50,109 nt of DNA. Origin: an uncultured Muribaculaceae bacterium (lineage in GTDB: Bacteria > Bacteroidota > Bacteroidia > Bacteroidales > Muribaculaceae). The position numbers and the translations under genes were made by a program. This document shows, in pieces, positions 34,233 to 42,462 of the stretch. The notes under the pieces are model-generated. The model searched no databases, was not told the origin of the DNA, and saw only the letters and a program-made list of their open reading frames with translations. The stretch's first letter is position 1, and each line of letters begins with the position of its first letter. The stretch lies in the NCBI GenBank assembly GCA_947175145.1, contig CAMWLY010000006.1:1-50109 (forward strand). The letters run 5' to 3'.

Positions 34233-34769
34233 CTAAAGCAGAGATGCACCCTTCTCGATGGCTTTCTCATTGAGCGGAATCAGTTTATGATGGCGCTCGG
34301 GCAGGCTCTTTTTAAGACCCTTGATTACATTTTCCATCGGGAGCTTATACTGCATGGCTTTGAGCAGCGCACCCATTACAACCATGTTGTAGGCTTTGGA
34401 GTTACCAATCTCGAGGGTAGCTTCCATTGCATCGATGGGATAAATCTTGATATCCTCACGGGTGGGGCGGTTGTGGATACCGTTGGTATCGAATATCAGC
34501 GTTCCGCCGGGTTTTACTTTGGGAGCGAACTTGTCGAGACTCTGCTGATTGAGAGCCACAACGATGTCGTAGCGGTCAAGTACCGGAGATGATATTTTAG
34601 AATCGGAGAGTATCACGGTAACATTGGCGGTTCCACCGCGCTGTTCGGGTCCGTAAGAGGGCATCCAGGTGACTTCCTTATCGTCCATCAGGCCTGAGTA
34701 GGCGAGGATCTTACCCATGGAGAGCACACCCTGGCCGCCGAATCCTGCTATGATTATTTCTTCTTTCAT
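34233..34769 (-). CDS. korC: 2-oxoacid:ferredoxin oxidoreductase gamma subunit
   Basis: The gamma subunit carries part of the 2-oxoacid oxidoreductase fold (GFGGQGVLSMGKIL at 8-21, EQRGGTANVTV near 42). It works with the alpha, beta and delta subunits encoded just upstream. At 178 residues it has nearly normal length. Its stop codon TAG is made at the junction with the IS element: the last base comes from the IS inverted repeat. The native C-terminus may therefore have lost or changed a few residues. Substrate (2-oxoglutarate or branched-chain 2-oxoacid) cannot be fixed from sequence. Confidence 0.93.
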   Translation of the reverse strand: MKEEIIIAGFGGQGVLSMGKILAYSGLMDDKEVTWMPSYGPEQRGGTANVTVILSDSKISSPVLDRYDIVVALNQQSLDKFAPKVKPGGTLIFDTNGIHNRPTREDIKIYPIDAMEATLEIGNSKAYNMVVMGALLKAMQYKLPMENVIKGLKKSLPERHHKLIPLNEKAIEKGASLL

Positions 34770-34790
34770 GATATGGATTGTCTGGTGGGA

Positions 34791-35552
34791 TTAATTGTTC
34801 TTGAGGTCACCGAGCGGATATTTGGGGAACATATTTTCTTCCATCCACTTATTGGCCTGTTCGGGAGATAGTTTCCAGCCGGAATTGCAAGTAGCCACTA
34901 CTTCGACTACCGATGTGCCCTTCTTGGCGAGTGCGTTTTCGAAAGCGTGCTTGATAGCGGCTTTAGTCTTGCGCACTGCAGCCGGGGTATGCACTGCCTG
35001 ACGGGTCACATAGCAGGTGCCGTCGAGAATTGCAAGCAGGTTGGTGATTTCAAGGGGGTGACCGTTGAGGTCTACACGGCGACCGTAAGGTGTAGTGGCT
35101 GTCTTCTGTCCCACAAGAGTGGTGGGAGCCATCTGACCACCGGTCATGCCATAGATGGCATTATTCACGAATATCATCACGATATTCTCACCGCGGTTGG
35201 CCGCATGAATGGATTCTGCAGTACCGATTGCCGACATATCGCCATCACCCTGATAAGTGAACACCACATTTTCAGGCCAGAGGCGGCTTGCGGCTGTAGC
35301 CACTGCCGGTGCGCGACCGTGAGCGGCCTCAATCCAGTCTACATCTATATAGTTATAGGCAAACACCGCGCAACCTACGGGTGACACACCGATGGTGCGG
35401 TCTGTGAGTCCCATTTCGGCCACAACTTCCGCCACAAGCTTATGGATAACTCCGTGGGAGCAGCCCGGGCAGTAGTGCATGTGCACCTCTTCAAGAAGCT
35501 CAGGCTTGCAGTATACCTTGTTTTCTTCTCTGATTATTTCTTCGATATTCAT
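34791..35552 (-). CDS. korB: 2-oxoacid:ferredoxin oxidoreductase beta subunit (thiamine diphosphate)
   Basis: The beta subunit binds ThDP and Mg: YQGDGDMSAIGTAE (near 94) and NNAIYGMTGGQMAPTT (near 121) are the cofactor motifs. The cysteine near the N-terminus (HYCPGCSHG, residues 27-35) is typical of KorB/VorA. The 253-residue length matches the short KorB form, which uses a separate 4Fe-4S subunit. Gap to korA is 18 bases and to korC 21 bases. Confidence 0.95.
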   Translation of the reverse strand: MNIEEIIREENKVYCKPELLEEVHMHYCPGCSHGVIHKLVAEVVAEMGLTDRTIGVSPVGCAVFAYNYIDVDWIEAAHGRAPAVATAASRLWPENVVFTYQGDGDMSAIGTAESIHAANRGENIVMIFVNNAIYGMTGGQMAPTTLVGQKTATTPYGRRVDLNGHPLEITNLLAILDGTCYVTRQAVHTPAAVRKTKAAIKHAFENALAKKGTSVVEVVATCNSGWKLSPEQANKWMEENMFPKYPLGDLKNN

Positions 35553-35570
35553 AATTATGGGCTGCTGAGA

Positions 35571-36656
35571 TTACTTATTGATGATTTTCTCCTTGAGAGC
35601 GGTTACTACCTCTTCGGGGCTGGGGATAATACCACCGAGACGTCCGAAATGCTCCACAGGCAGGTTGTCATGAACCGCGAGGCGCACATCTTCAATCATC
35701 TGACCTGCGTTGAGCTCGACCACGAGCACACCTTTCTTACCCCGGGCGGCTTTATTTACAGCCTCAGTCGGGAAGGGCCAGAGTGTAATCGGGCGCACAA
35801 TACCGACCTTGATACCCTCTTCGGCGGCAAGTTCGCGAGCCTTGTCGGAGATACGTGCGATTGTGCCGAAAGCGACGATGAGATAATCTGCATCCTCGAC
35901 TCCGATTTCTTCCCAGCGGGTTTCATTTTTTTCGATTTCGCGATAGCGGGCCTGGAGCTGATGGTTAATAACCTCCATCTTCGAGGATTCGAGTTCCAGT
36001 GAAGTTATCACATTGCGTTTGCGGCCATCTTTGCGGCCATCGGCAGCCCAAGGGCACTGCTTGCGGATTTCCTCTTCGGTGCGACGCGGACGCTGCTCGG
36101 GGAGTTGCACTTTCTCCATCATCTGGCCTACGATACCGTCGGCAAGAATCATAACCGGATTGGTATATTTGAACATGAGGTCAAATCCGAGGCCTACGAA
36201 GTCCACCATCTCCTGCACTGTAGAGGGGGCGAGCACGATGAGGTGATAGTCGCCATGACCACCACCCTTGGTAGCCTGGAAATAGTCTGCCTGCGAGGGC
36301 TGTATGGTGCCCAGACCGGGGCCTCCGCGCATCACATTGAGTATCAGCGCCGGGAGCGATGCAGCTGCAATATAAGATATACCCTCCTGCTTGAGGCTCA
36401 CGCCCGGAGATGAGGAGGAGGTCATCACGCATTTACCGGTAGCAGCTCCGCCATATACCATATTGATAGCTGCAACCTCTGATTCAGCCTGGAGCACAAC
36501 CATGCCTGTGGTCTCCCAAGGCATAAGTTCTTCGAGAGTCTCGAGCACCTCAGACTGAGGTGTGATGGGGTAACCGAAGTAACCATCGCAGCCATACCGG
36601 ATTGCAGCATGCGCGATCGCTTCGTTGCCCTTCATAAGCCTTATTTCTTCTTTCAT
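35571..36656 (-). CDS. korA: 2-oxoacid:ferredoxin oxidoreductase alpha subunit (KorA/VorB type)
   Basis: The 361-residue alpha subunit has the pyrimidine-binding fold. GCDGYFGYPITPQSEV (near 18) and SSSPGVSLKQEGISY (near 80) are characteristic, followed by MILADGIVGQMMEKV. This class is often annotated VorB (3-methyl-2-oxobutanoate dehydrogenase subunit). With korB, korC and korD it decarboxylates a 2-oxoacid to the CoA ester and reduces ferredoxin, an anaerobic reaction. Confidence 0.95.
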   Translation of the reverse strand: MKEEIRLMKGNEAIAHAAIRYGCDGYFGYPITPQSEVLETLEELMPWETTGMVVLQAESEVAAINMVYGGAATGKCVMTSSSSPGVSLKQEGISYIAAASLPALILNVMRGGPGLGTIQPSQADYFQATKGGGHGDYHLIVLAPSTVQEMVDFVGLGFDLMFKYTNPVMILADGIVGQMMEKVQLPEQRPRRTEEEIRKQCPWAADGRKDGRKRNVITSLELESSKMEVINHQLQARYREIEKNETRWEEIGVEDADYLIVAFGTIARISDKARELAAEEGIKVGIVRPITLWPFPTEAVNKAARGKKGVLVVELNAGQMIEDVRLAVHDNLPVEHFGRLGGIIPSPEEVVTALKEKIINK

Positions 36657-36698
36657 GGGAATGATGTGTTTTGCTGGTTTGAAAGGTTAGGGGATTGG

Positions 36699-36929
36699 TT
36701 ACTTTTCGATTTTGCGATATACCTCTATGCAAGCATCCGGGCATACCCATGCACATGATGCGCAACCTGTGCAGTTCTCCGGATTCGCCATGTAGGCATA
36801 ATGATAACCTCGGTCATTGACCTCGTTGGGTTGCAATGAGAGAGTATCAGTCGGACATGCCACAACGCAGAGGTTGCACCCCTTGCACCTCTCGATGTTG
36901 ACTACTATCGCTCCTCTTACTTTAGCCAT
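36699..36929 (-). CDS. korD: 4Fe-4S ferredoxin-like delta subunit of 2-oxoacid oxidoreductase
   Basis: The 76-residue protein has two [4Fe-4S] motifs, CKGCNLCVVACP (15-26) and CTGCASCAWVCP (53-64). Its position first in the operon, 42 bases before korA, identifies it as the electron-transfer subunit. The family order delta-alpha-beta-gamma is intact. Confidence 0.94.
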   Translation of the reverse strand: MAKVRGAIVVNIERCKGCNLCVVACPTDTLSLQPNEVNDRGYHYAYMANPENCTGCASCAWVCPDACIEVYRKIEK

Positions 36930-37020
36930 TATTGTGTTGTTTTGGTTATAATTGTATCAGTATTAAGGTCAGAGAAATCGTGCCGGCTCGCTTTTACTGG
37001 TATTTTCGCGAGTCTAAACA

Positions 37021-37028
37021 CAAATATA
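37021..37028 (-). promoter_or_regulatory. -7 promoter box for korDABC
   Basis: The minus strand reads TATATTTG, matching the -7 consensus, with an AT-rich upstream region but no clear TTTG at -33. It predicts a leader of about 85 bases for korD. Confidence 0.5.
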
Positions 37029-37104
37029 AGCTAATTTTCCGTAAGTGTATGTATAAATTTAATGTTTTACAACAATTATTTTGCCAACGGCCCTAAATAA
37101 CCGC

Positions 37105-37148
37105 CCGCGGAGTTGCTTCGGTTGGAATTTTCCGATGCAACTCCGCGG
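37105..37148 (-). terminator. Terminator hairpin after frr
   Basis: CCGCGGAGTTGC (37105-37116) pairs perfectly with GCAACTCCGCGG (37137-37148). Four more pairs (TCGG/CCGA) lie inside the loop. It is 65 bases past the frr stop, in the 284-base gap between frr and the korD start. No long T-run follows on the minus strand. Confidence 0.75.
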
Positions 37149-37213
37149 TTTGATCGATTATACAAGTTTTCGAAGTAGCAGTTTGCCACCCGCCGGTTCT
37201 CTATCCGCGATGA

Positions 37214-37771
37214 TCAGACGGTGAGAATTTCTTTCTCTTTTTCGGCGAAGATGGTGTCAATTTTTTTCATGTATTTATCATGAATCTTCTGCACCTGTGC
37301 TTCTGCATCTTTTTCCACATCTTCGCTAAGACCCTGCTTAATCTCCTTCTTGAGACCTTCGATTGCCTCGCGGCGGGCGTTGCGCACCGACACTTTGGCA
37401 TTTTCGGCTTCAGCTTTGCTCTGCTTCACAAGCTGCTTGCGGCGATCCTCGGTCAGAGGAGGTATCGAGAGGCGTATCACTTCTCCATTGTTTTCGGGAG
37501 TGATACCCAATTCGGAGTTTATGATTGCTTTCTCTATCTCCTTGAACATGCTTTTCTCCCATGGTGTGATGGCGATTGTGCGCGCATCGGGCACTGAGAC
37601 ATTGGCTACATTGGATATCGGAGCCTGAGAACCGTAATAATCTACACGGATTCCATCGAGCAGACGGGCTGATGCTTTGCCGGCGCGGATGTGCGACAGG
37701 GTGTCGTCAAGATACTCCACTGCGAGCTGCATGGAGTCTTCCGCATTCTGAAGATATTCCTTTACTTCCAT
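37214..37771 (-). CDS. frr: Ribosome recycling factor
   Basis: RRF splits post-termination ribosomes together with EF-G. The 185-residue length is normal. Typical blocks are [21 protein letters not shown] (about 27-47, seen as two conserved parts) and [15 protein letters not shown] (about 108-122), with the long helical C-terminus. It lies 45 bases after pyrH, the usual pyrH-frr pairing. Confidence 0.97.
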   Translation of the reverse strand: MEVKEYLQNAEDSMQLAVEYLDDTLSHIRAGKASARLLDGIRVDYYGSQAPISNVANVSVPDARTIAITPWEKSMFKEIEKAIINSELGITPENNGEVIRLSIPPLTEDRRKQLVKQSKAEAENAKVSVRNARREAIEGLKKEIKQGLSEDVEKDAEAQVQKIHDKYMKKIDTIFAEKEKEILTV

Positions 37772-37816
37772 ATTATGCTTTTTACTTCTTATATCATTGG
37801 AATGTGGCTATCGCTC

Positions 37817-38527
37817 TCAGTCGCAAGTCACCAGAGTGCCTACTGAATCTCCCTCGAGCGCTTTGGCCAGGTTACCCGGTATATCCATGTTGAATACATA
37901 GATCGGCATATTGTTCTCCTTGCAGAGGGCTGTGGCGGTAAGATCCATCACTTTAAGACCTCTTGCGAGCACTTCATCGTAACTTATGGAATCAAAACGT
38001 GTGGCGGAAGCATCTTTTTCCGGGTCGGCGGTATAAACACCATCTACACGTGTGCCCTTCATCATAACTTCGGCCTCAATCTCAATGGCGCGTAGCGCAG
38101 CGCCGGTGTCGGTGGTGAAGTAAGGGTTCCCTGTGCCGCACGAGATAATTGCGACTCCACCTTTTTCAAGTGTCTCGATGGCACGCCACTTCGAATATTG
38201 CTCCCCAATAGGGAACATGCCGATAGCGGTGTAGACCTGAGCCGGCTGACCTATGGCCTCAAGGGCACTGCTGAGGGCCAATGAATTTATGACCGTGGCG
38301 AGCATCCCCATCTGGTCTCCCTTTACTCTGTCGAAGCCTGATGAGGCTCCCGAGAGTCCGCGGAATATATTTCCTCCACCTATCACAATGCCGATCTGCA
38401 CACCGCGATCGGTCATCTCTTTTATCTGTGCAGCATATTCGTTGAGTCGCGTTGTGTCGATGCCATGACCGGTACCGGCGGCAAGCGATTCTCCCGAAAG
38501 CTTCAAAAGTATACGATTGAATTTCAT
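37817..38527 (-). CDS. pyrH: UMP kinase
   Basis: PyrH phosphorylates UMP to UDP and is a hexameric amino-acid-kinase-fold enzyme. KFNRILLKLSGESLAAG opens the protein, followed by VIGGGNIFRG (near 48) and CGTGNPYFTTDTGAALRAIE (near 129). ATG 38527 is chosen because it begins the conserved N-terminus and because a promoter lies between it and the alternative start at 38578. The result is 236 residues. Confidence 0.97.
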   Translation of the reverse strand: MKFNRILLKLSGESLAAGTGHGIDTTRLNEYAAQIKEMTDRGVQIGIVIGGGNIFRGLSGASSGFDRVKGDQMGMLATVINSLALSSALEAIGQPAQVYTAIGMFPIGEQYSKWRAIETLEKGGVAIISCGTGNPYFTTDTGAALRAIEIEAEVMMKGTRVDGVYTADPEKDASATRFDSISYDEVLARGLKVMDLTATALCKENNMPIYVFNMDIPGNLAKALEGDSVGTLVTCD

Positions 38528-38547
38528 GAGTTGTGAGCGTTTGGATT

Positions 38548-38578
38548 CAAAGATAGGATATTTTTTTAATCCCTGCAA
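38548..38578 (-). promoter_or_regulatory. pyrH-frr promoter
   Basis: On the minus strand TATCTTTG (38555-38548) is a full -7 match. TTG at 38578-38576 lies 20 bases upstream as -33. The leader to the pyrH ATG is about 15 bases. It overlaps a longer in-frame start that I reject. Confidence 0.65.
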
Positions 38579-38589
38579 TACAATTATGA

Positions 38590-39309
38590 TTATCCTTGCT
38601 TGCTGCGCCCATCCTCAAGTATCTCGGCAAGCCTGCGCATTCCCTCGGTGGCTGTGGCCCTGATCACATGCACTCCCGATACCGATGAGGTGTCGGCCGG
38701 ATTCGGGTCGATGTAATATACAGGCACTCCGGGGCGCACGCATTGTATCAGTCCTGCCGCAGGATATACCACAAGACTGGTACCTATAACCACAAAAATA
38801 TCGGCTCTCTGCACAAGCTCAATCGCCTTTTCGATATTCGGCACCGGCTCCTGAAAGAATACTATGTGCGGACGCATGTAATCACCGTTTTTGCCTCGCG
38901 TGGCTGGAGTGGTTTCCAGATGCTCTATATCAAGGCTCTCCACATAGTCGGGGTTGGTCACGGAGCGAATCTTCATCAGTTCGCCATGCAGGTGCAACAC
39001 ATGTTCGGAGCCTGCGCGCTCATGCAGGTCATCGACATTTTGAGTTATGACATACACATCATAATCACGCTCCAGATCCACGAGTGCGAGATGCGCGCTA
39101 TTGGGCTTTGCCTTAAGCAGATCGCGGCGGCGCTTATTGTAGAAGTCATGCACTAATTCGGGGTTGCGGCGGAAACCATCGGCAGATGCGACCTCCATCA
39201 CCGGATAGTTTTCCCAGAGACCACCGGCATCGCGAAATGTAGTGATTCCCGATTCAGCCGATATGCCTGCGCCGGTCGACACGACAAGAATAGGTTTTTT
39301 CATACTCAT
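38590..39309 (-). CDS. cobB: Sir2 family NAD-dependent protein deacylase
   Basis: Sirtuins remove acyl groups from lysine using NAD. Motifs are STGAGISAESGITTFRD (11-27), TQNVDDLHERAG (89-100) and LHGE with catalytic His108. FYNKRR contains Tyr57 and Arg60, the Y-x-x-R pair typical of class III enzymes such as CobB and SIRT5, which favours succinyl and malonyl lysine. Only one cysteine is present, so the structural zinc site of most sirtuins is absent. The gene has a promoter with a flanking inverted repeat 95 bases upstream and precedes pyrH on the same strand. Confidence 0.93.
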   Translation of the reverse strand: MSMKKPILVVSTGAGISAESGITTFRDAGGLWENYPVMEVASADGFRRNPELVHDFYNKRRRDLLKAKPNSAHLALVDLERDYDVYVITQNVDDLHERAGSEHVLHLHGELMKIRSVTNPDYVESLDIEHLETTPATRGKNGDYMRPHIVFFQEPVPNIEKAIELVQRADIFVVIGTSLVVYPAAGLIQCVRPGVPVYYIDPNPADTSSVSGVHVIRATATEGMRRLAEILEDGRSKQG

Positions 39310-39389
39310 GGGTATTTATTTACTTATCTAACATTTTTAATTGATGCTATGCGGTTGCAGTCGGAATTTAATAACTCAACCTTGCTCAC

Positions 39390-39436
39390 TGCCTGTGACA
39401 CATACAAATATATAAATAATAAGTAACACAGGCAAT
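39390..39436 (-). promoter_or_regulatory. cobB promoter with flanking inverted repeat (operator candidate)
   Basis: On the minus strand the -7 box is TATATTTG (39412-39405), with TTG at 39435-39433 as -33 and a 20-base spacer. An inverted repeat of TGCCTGTG (39390-39397) and CACAGGCA (39427-39434) has one arm over the -33 element and the other at about the transcription start. The arms extend imperfectly to 12 bases. This is the classic layout of a repressor operator. The regulator is unknown. Confidence 0.6.
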
Positions 39437-39577
39437 GCGCATCATATCAAAGAATCTTTAATAATTCGGGTATGCAGTGTCACAAATCCGGAGGATGCTG
39501 CATTATGTAAGATGACGGGCGGTCGGAGCGCGACCGACGACAGCCCGGCGATTATAAAGAACGCACTCTAATTAATA

Positions 39578-41878
39578 ATGAAAGCAAGTGTAACCCTAAG
39601 GACTTTAACGATAGCAATTGCCGGCGTGGGTGCCGTAATTGCGCTTCATGGCTCGCGTTCGAGCATTGGAGTTCTTCAAACCGTAGTAACCGAGATTGGA
39701 GAAGTATCGGAAAAACCGGACAGCACCGAGACAACCGATTCTGTGGCGCTACCCGGATATGACGAGACAGAACTTGATGAAGTTGTGATTGTGCAACGAC
39801 AGAAACTCATAAAGAGCGATGGAGCCACTCTGACCTATAATGTGTCGGAAGATCCTGATGCCGGCAGCTCGAATATCCTTGACATTCTGCGAAAAGTGCC
39901 GGGTGTGACGGTAGATGGAGAAGAAAATGTGAAGGTTAACGGCCAGTCGAGTTTTAAGATATTGATGAATGGTCGCGACGATCCGATGCTTAAAGGTGAT
40001 ATAAAGACCGTTTTGAAATCTATGCCGGCGGGAAGCATTCTGAAAATAGAGGTGATATCCGAACCCGGAGCCAAGTATGAGGCGGAAGGCGTCGGAGGCA
40101 TTTTAAATATAGTGACAAACCGTAACACTGATTTGAGCGGCTTTATGACACAGCTTTCCGGCTGGGTCAACGGTTATCAGGCCGGCGGAAATCTTAACGG
40201 ACGCGTGAAACTCGGCAAAGTCATGCTCGATGCTACGGTGACTTATAACGATGGCAAAGTGTGGCCACGACGCATGGAGTCGTATCGCAAACTTGAATAT
40301 ACCGGCGATTCATCTTATGACCGCCAGGAGATTGACCAGTCAGCACGCAGCGGTTGGGATTATACCGGCACCAACCTCAATATGTCTTGGGAGCCTGACT
40401 CGCTGAATCTCGTGACATTAGCCGCTACTTATGGCTATAATAGCTGGTTCACACGAGGGGAGGACACACGCACCATGATACTTCGCGACGGCGTGACAGA
40501 CTGGAGTGTGCATCGCAATTTCATATATCCGGGGAAATACAATTCCGCCGGCGGGGATTTCTCCTATCAGCATAACTTCGGCCGCGATAGTCATTCGATA
40601 GTCTGTTCGTATTCTTATTATTTCGCCCGTCAACACTCTTCGGAATCGTATGAAATGGAGAATCTAATCGGTTCGGTTCCTGAATCACCCTACACTTCTA
40701 CCCGGGACAAAGGCACCTACAATACACATATAGCGCAGGTGGATTACATCAATAAATTCGATGACAAGCATATGCTTGAAGCAGGAGTGAAGGCTAACAT
40801 CAACGACAGCCGATCTTTAAACAGCACCTGTTACGGCATGGATTCCGAATCTGCGATCGAGGTTTCCCGCCTTGATACGCGACAGGCAAAGGATATTTAT
40901 GCAGGGTATGCCTCCTATTCGGGCAGTTTCAAGAAATGGAATGTCAAGGGAGGGGTGCGCTACGAGCATACACGCATGGGATTACGATACCATCTTGCCG
41001 ACCTTTCAGGTTTCACCGGCCATCTTAACGATTGGGTCCCCAACGCTGCTGTGAGTTATAATCTCAGCACCGCATCAGCTCTGCGCTTTGCCTATCAGAT
41101 GCGCATTTCGCGACCGAACCTTTACCAGATGAATCCATATGTACAATCTGTCACCCCCGGACAGGTAAGCTATGGTAATCCGGATCTAAAGAGTGAGAAG
41201 GGTCATACATTTTCTTTGTCTTACAACAATTACGAGGGAGCTTTCTCCGGGGGTGCCAAGCTTACCTACCGCTACGTGGCCAATAGTCTCGAGAATATTA
41301 TGTATATGAAAGATGACCTGTTGGTCTCAACCTACACCAATGGTGGAAAAGCCCACACTGCCATGCTTGATCTTAACGCATCATGGAATATTACTACCGC
41401 TCTTCAATGGAGCCTGTATGCAAGCGGTTGCTATGAATATTTCAAGTCACGTTCCGAACTTCTTAGCGCAAAAAGTTGCGGCTGGAGCACCAACATCAGT
41501 ACAGATATCAGCTATTCGTTTGCCAATAATCTCCGACTCAATGTCAACGGTTCTTATTGGAGTCCATGGCGGACCATCACAAGCAAAGGCACAACCTCCG
41601 GTTACTGGTATTCAATAGGAGCGGGCAAAAGTTTCCTGAAAGATAATGCTCTGACGATTCGAGCTTATGCAGCTTCTTTTCTTCCGACCAAACGCACCAA
41701 TAGCTATGTGCAGGAAGACCCGAGTGTCCGTTTTTCCTATAGGCAGATGTTCCGGCAATGGAATGTCGGGCTGAGTGTCACATTCAAGTTAGGAGGGCTG
41801 AAAACGAGCATCAAAAAGACATCGGCAGTCATGGAGAAAGAGGATATCGGCAGCGGAAGCGGAAATAAGTCAAAATAA
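39578..41878 (+). CDS. Outer membrane beta-barrel family protein (TonB-receptor-like)
   Basis: The 766-residue protein starts with a hydrophobic signal-like segment (MKASVTLRTLTIAIAGVGAV). It has a plug-like region (ILDILRKVPGVTVDGEENVKV near 105, in two blocks; GVGGILNIVTNR near 171) and a C-terminal barrel of alternating beta strands. This fits the OMP_b-brl_3 group of TonB-dependent-receptor-like proteins. The N-terminal carboxypeptidase-regulatory-like domain common in relatives is missing; only a short acidic linker with DSTETTDSV precedes the plug. No SusD partner is adjacent. An ECF sigma factor operon follows 80 bases downstream. Confidence 0.9.
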   Translation: MKASVTLRTLTIAIAGVGAVIALHGSRSSIGVLQTVVTEIGEVSEKPDSTETTDSVALPGYDETELDEVVIVQRQKLIKSDGATLTYNVSEDPDAGSSNILDILRKVPGVTVDGEENVKVNGQSSFKILMNGRDDPMLKGDIKTVLKSMPAGSILKIEVISEPGAKYEAEGVGGILNIVTNRNTDLSGFMTQLSGWVNGYQAGGNLNGRVKLGKVMLDATVTYNDGKVWPRRMESYRKLEYTGDSSYDRQEIDQSARSGWDYTGTNLNMSWEPDSLNLVTLAATYGYNSWFTRGEDTRTMILRDGVTDWSVHRNFIYPGKYNSAGGDFSYQHNFGRDSHSIVCSYSYYFARQHSSESYEMENLIGSVPESPYTSTRDKGTYNTHIAQVDYINKFDDKHMLEAGVKANINDSRSLNSTCYGMDSESAIEVSRLDTRQAKDIYAGYASYSGSFKKWNVKGGVRYEHTRMGLRYHLADLSGFTGHLNDWVPNAAVSYNLSTASALRFAYQMRISRPNLYQMNPYVQSVTPGQVSYGNPDLKSEKGHTFSLSYNNYEGAFSGGAKLTYRYVANSLENIMYMKDDLLVSTYTNGGKAHTAMLDLNASWNITTALQWSLYASGCYEYFKSRSELLSAKSCGWSTNISTDISYSFANNLRLNVNGSYWSPWRTITSKGTTSGYWYSIGAGKSFLKDNALTIRAYAASFLPTKRTNSYVQEDPSVRFSYRQMFRQWNVGLSVTFKLGGLKTSIKKTSAVMEKEDIGSGSGNKSK

Positions 41879-41899
41879 GACTGAATATTCTTGGATACG

Positions 41900-41922
41900 G
41901 CCACATCTCGGGTCAGTGTGGC
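41900..41922. other. Small hairpin between the barrel gene and the sigma factor
   Basis: GCCACA (41900-41905) pairs with TGTGGC (41917-41922). No T-tract follows, so whether it ends transcription is unclear. It is the only structured element in the 80-base gap. Confidence 0.35.
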
Positions 41923-41958
41923 TTACATAAAAATTAGTTTGAATCGTTATTACAATAA

Positions 41959-42462
41959 ATGGAAGAGAAGGAATTCCGACAACGGGTAATTCCGCTTCAA
42001 CGGCTAATGTATTCATTGGCTCTGAAGTTGGGTTTGCCACCTGCAGATGCAGCTGATGCCGTTCAGGAGGCTCAGTTGAATCTTTGGCGCAGCCGTGAAA
42101 AGATTCCTGCCTCTGACCGGGAAAGCCGAGCTTACAGCATGGCAGCTGTTCGCAACGAGTGTATCCAATGGTATCGGCGACGGCGTCCGACAGAGCCGAT
42201 CGAGACCGTCAACGAGACCGTTATCGGAAGCTCCCCCGGCAATGAAGCCGAAGAGCGTGATACCCGCCGATATGTAGAGAAAGCTATAGAGAAATTGCCT
42301 TCAGGACAGCGCGAAGTGATAAGGCTCAGCGGACTTGGGGGATTGGCTGCCGAAGAAATTAGTGAGGCCACAGGAATCAGCCCCGCCAATGTGAGACAAC
42401 TTCTGAGCCGCGGACGACGAAAACTAAGAGACATATTTATCAAAGAAGAAACTCCTATATAA
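41959..42462 (+). CDS. ECF-type RNA polymerase sigma factor
   Basis: The 167-residue protein has a sigma region 2 at about 10-77 (DAADAVQEAQLNLWRSR near 29, then SRAYSMAAVRNECIQWYRRRR) and region 4 at about 110-160 (LPSGQREVIRLSGLGGLAAEEIS, in two conserved parts, with the helix-turn-helix continuing to RQLLSRGRRKLR). The four-gene run that it opens is tightly packed. Its stop overlaps the next ATG by one base (TAATG), the usual sigma/anti-sigma coupling. Confidence 0.94.
   Translation: MEEKEFRQRVIPLQRLMYSLALKLGLPPADAADAVQEAQLNLWRSREKIPASDRESRAYSMAAVRNECIQWYRRRRPTEPIETVNETVIGSSPGNEAEERDTRRYVEKAIEKLPSGQREVIRLSGLGGLAAEEISEATGISPANVRQLLSRGRRKLRDIFIKEETPI

Larger units (their letters stand above)
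33278..34233. mobile_element. Decayed IS5-family insertion sequence
   Basis: The element is 956 bp. Positions 33278-33310 and 34201-34233 are perfect 33-bp inverted repeats beginning GACCCCGTTCCCC. The dinucleotide TA flanks both sides (33276-33277 and 34234-34235), consistent with the TA target of IS5-type elements. Inside are the remnants of a minus-strand DDE transposase. Just inside each terminal repeat is a related block of about 105 bp with a hairpin. The right end lies at the korC stop codon. Confidence 0.9.

Noticed and set aside
34061-34592. Plus-strand open frames across the right IS end and korC
   Set aside because: They are antisense to korC and the IS terminal repeat and show no protein family features.
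38528-38578. Longer pyrH start at 38578
   Set aside because: The extra 17 residues precede the conserved N-terminus and contain the pyrH promoter.
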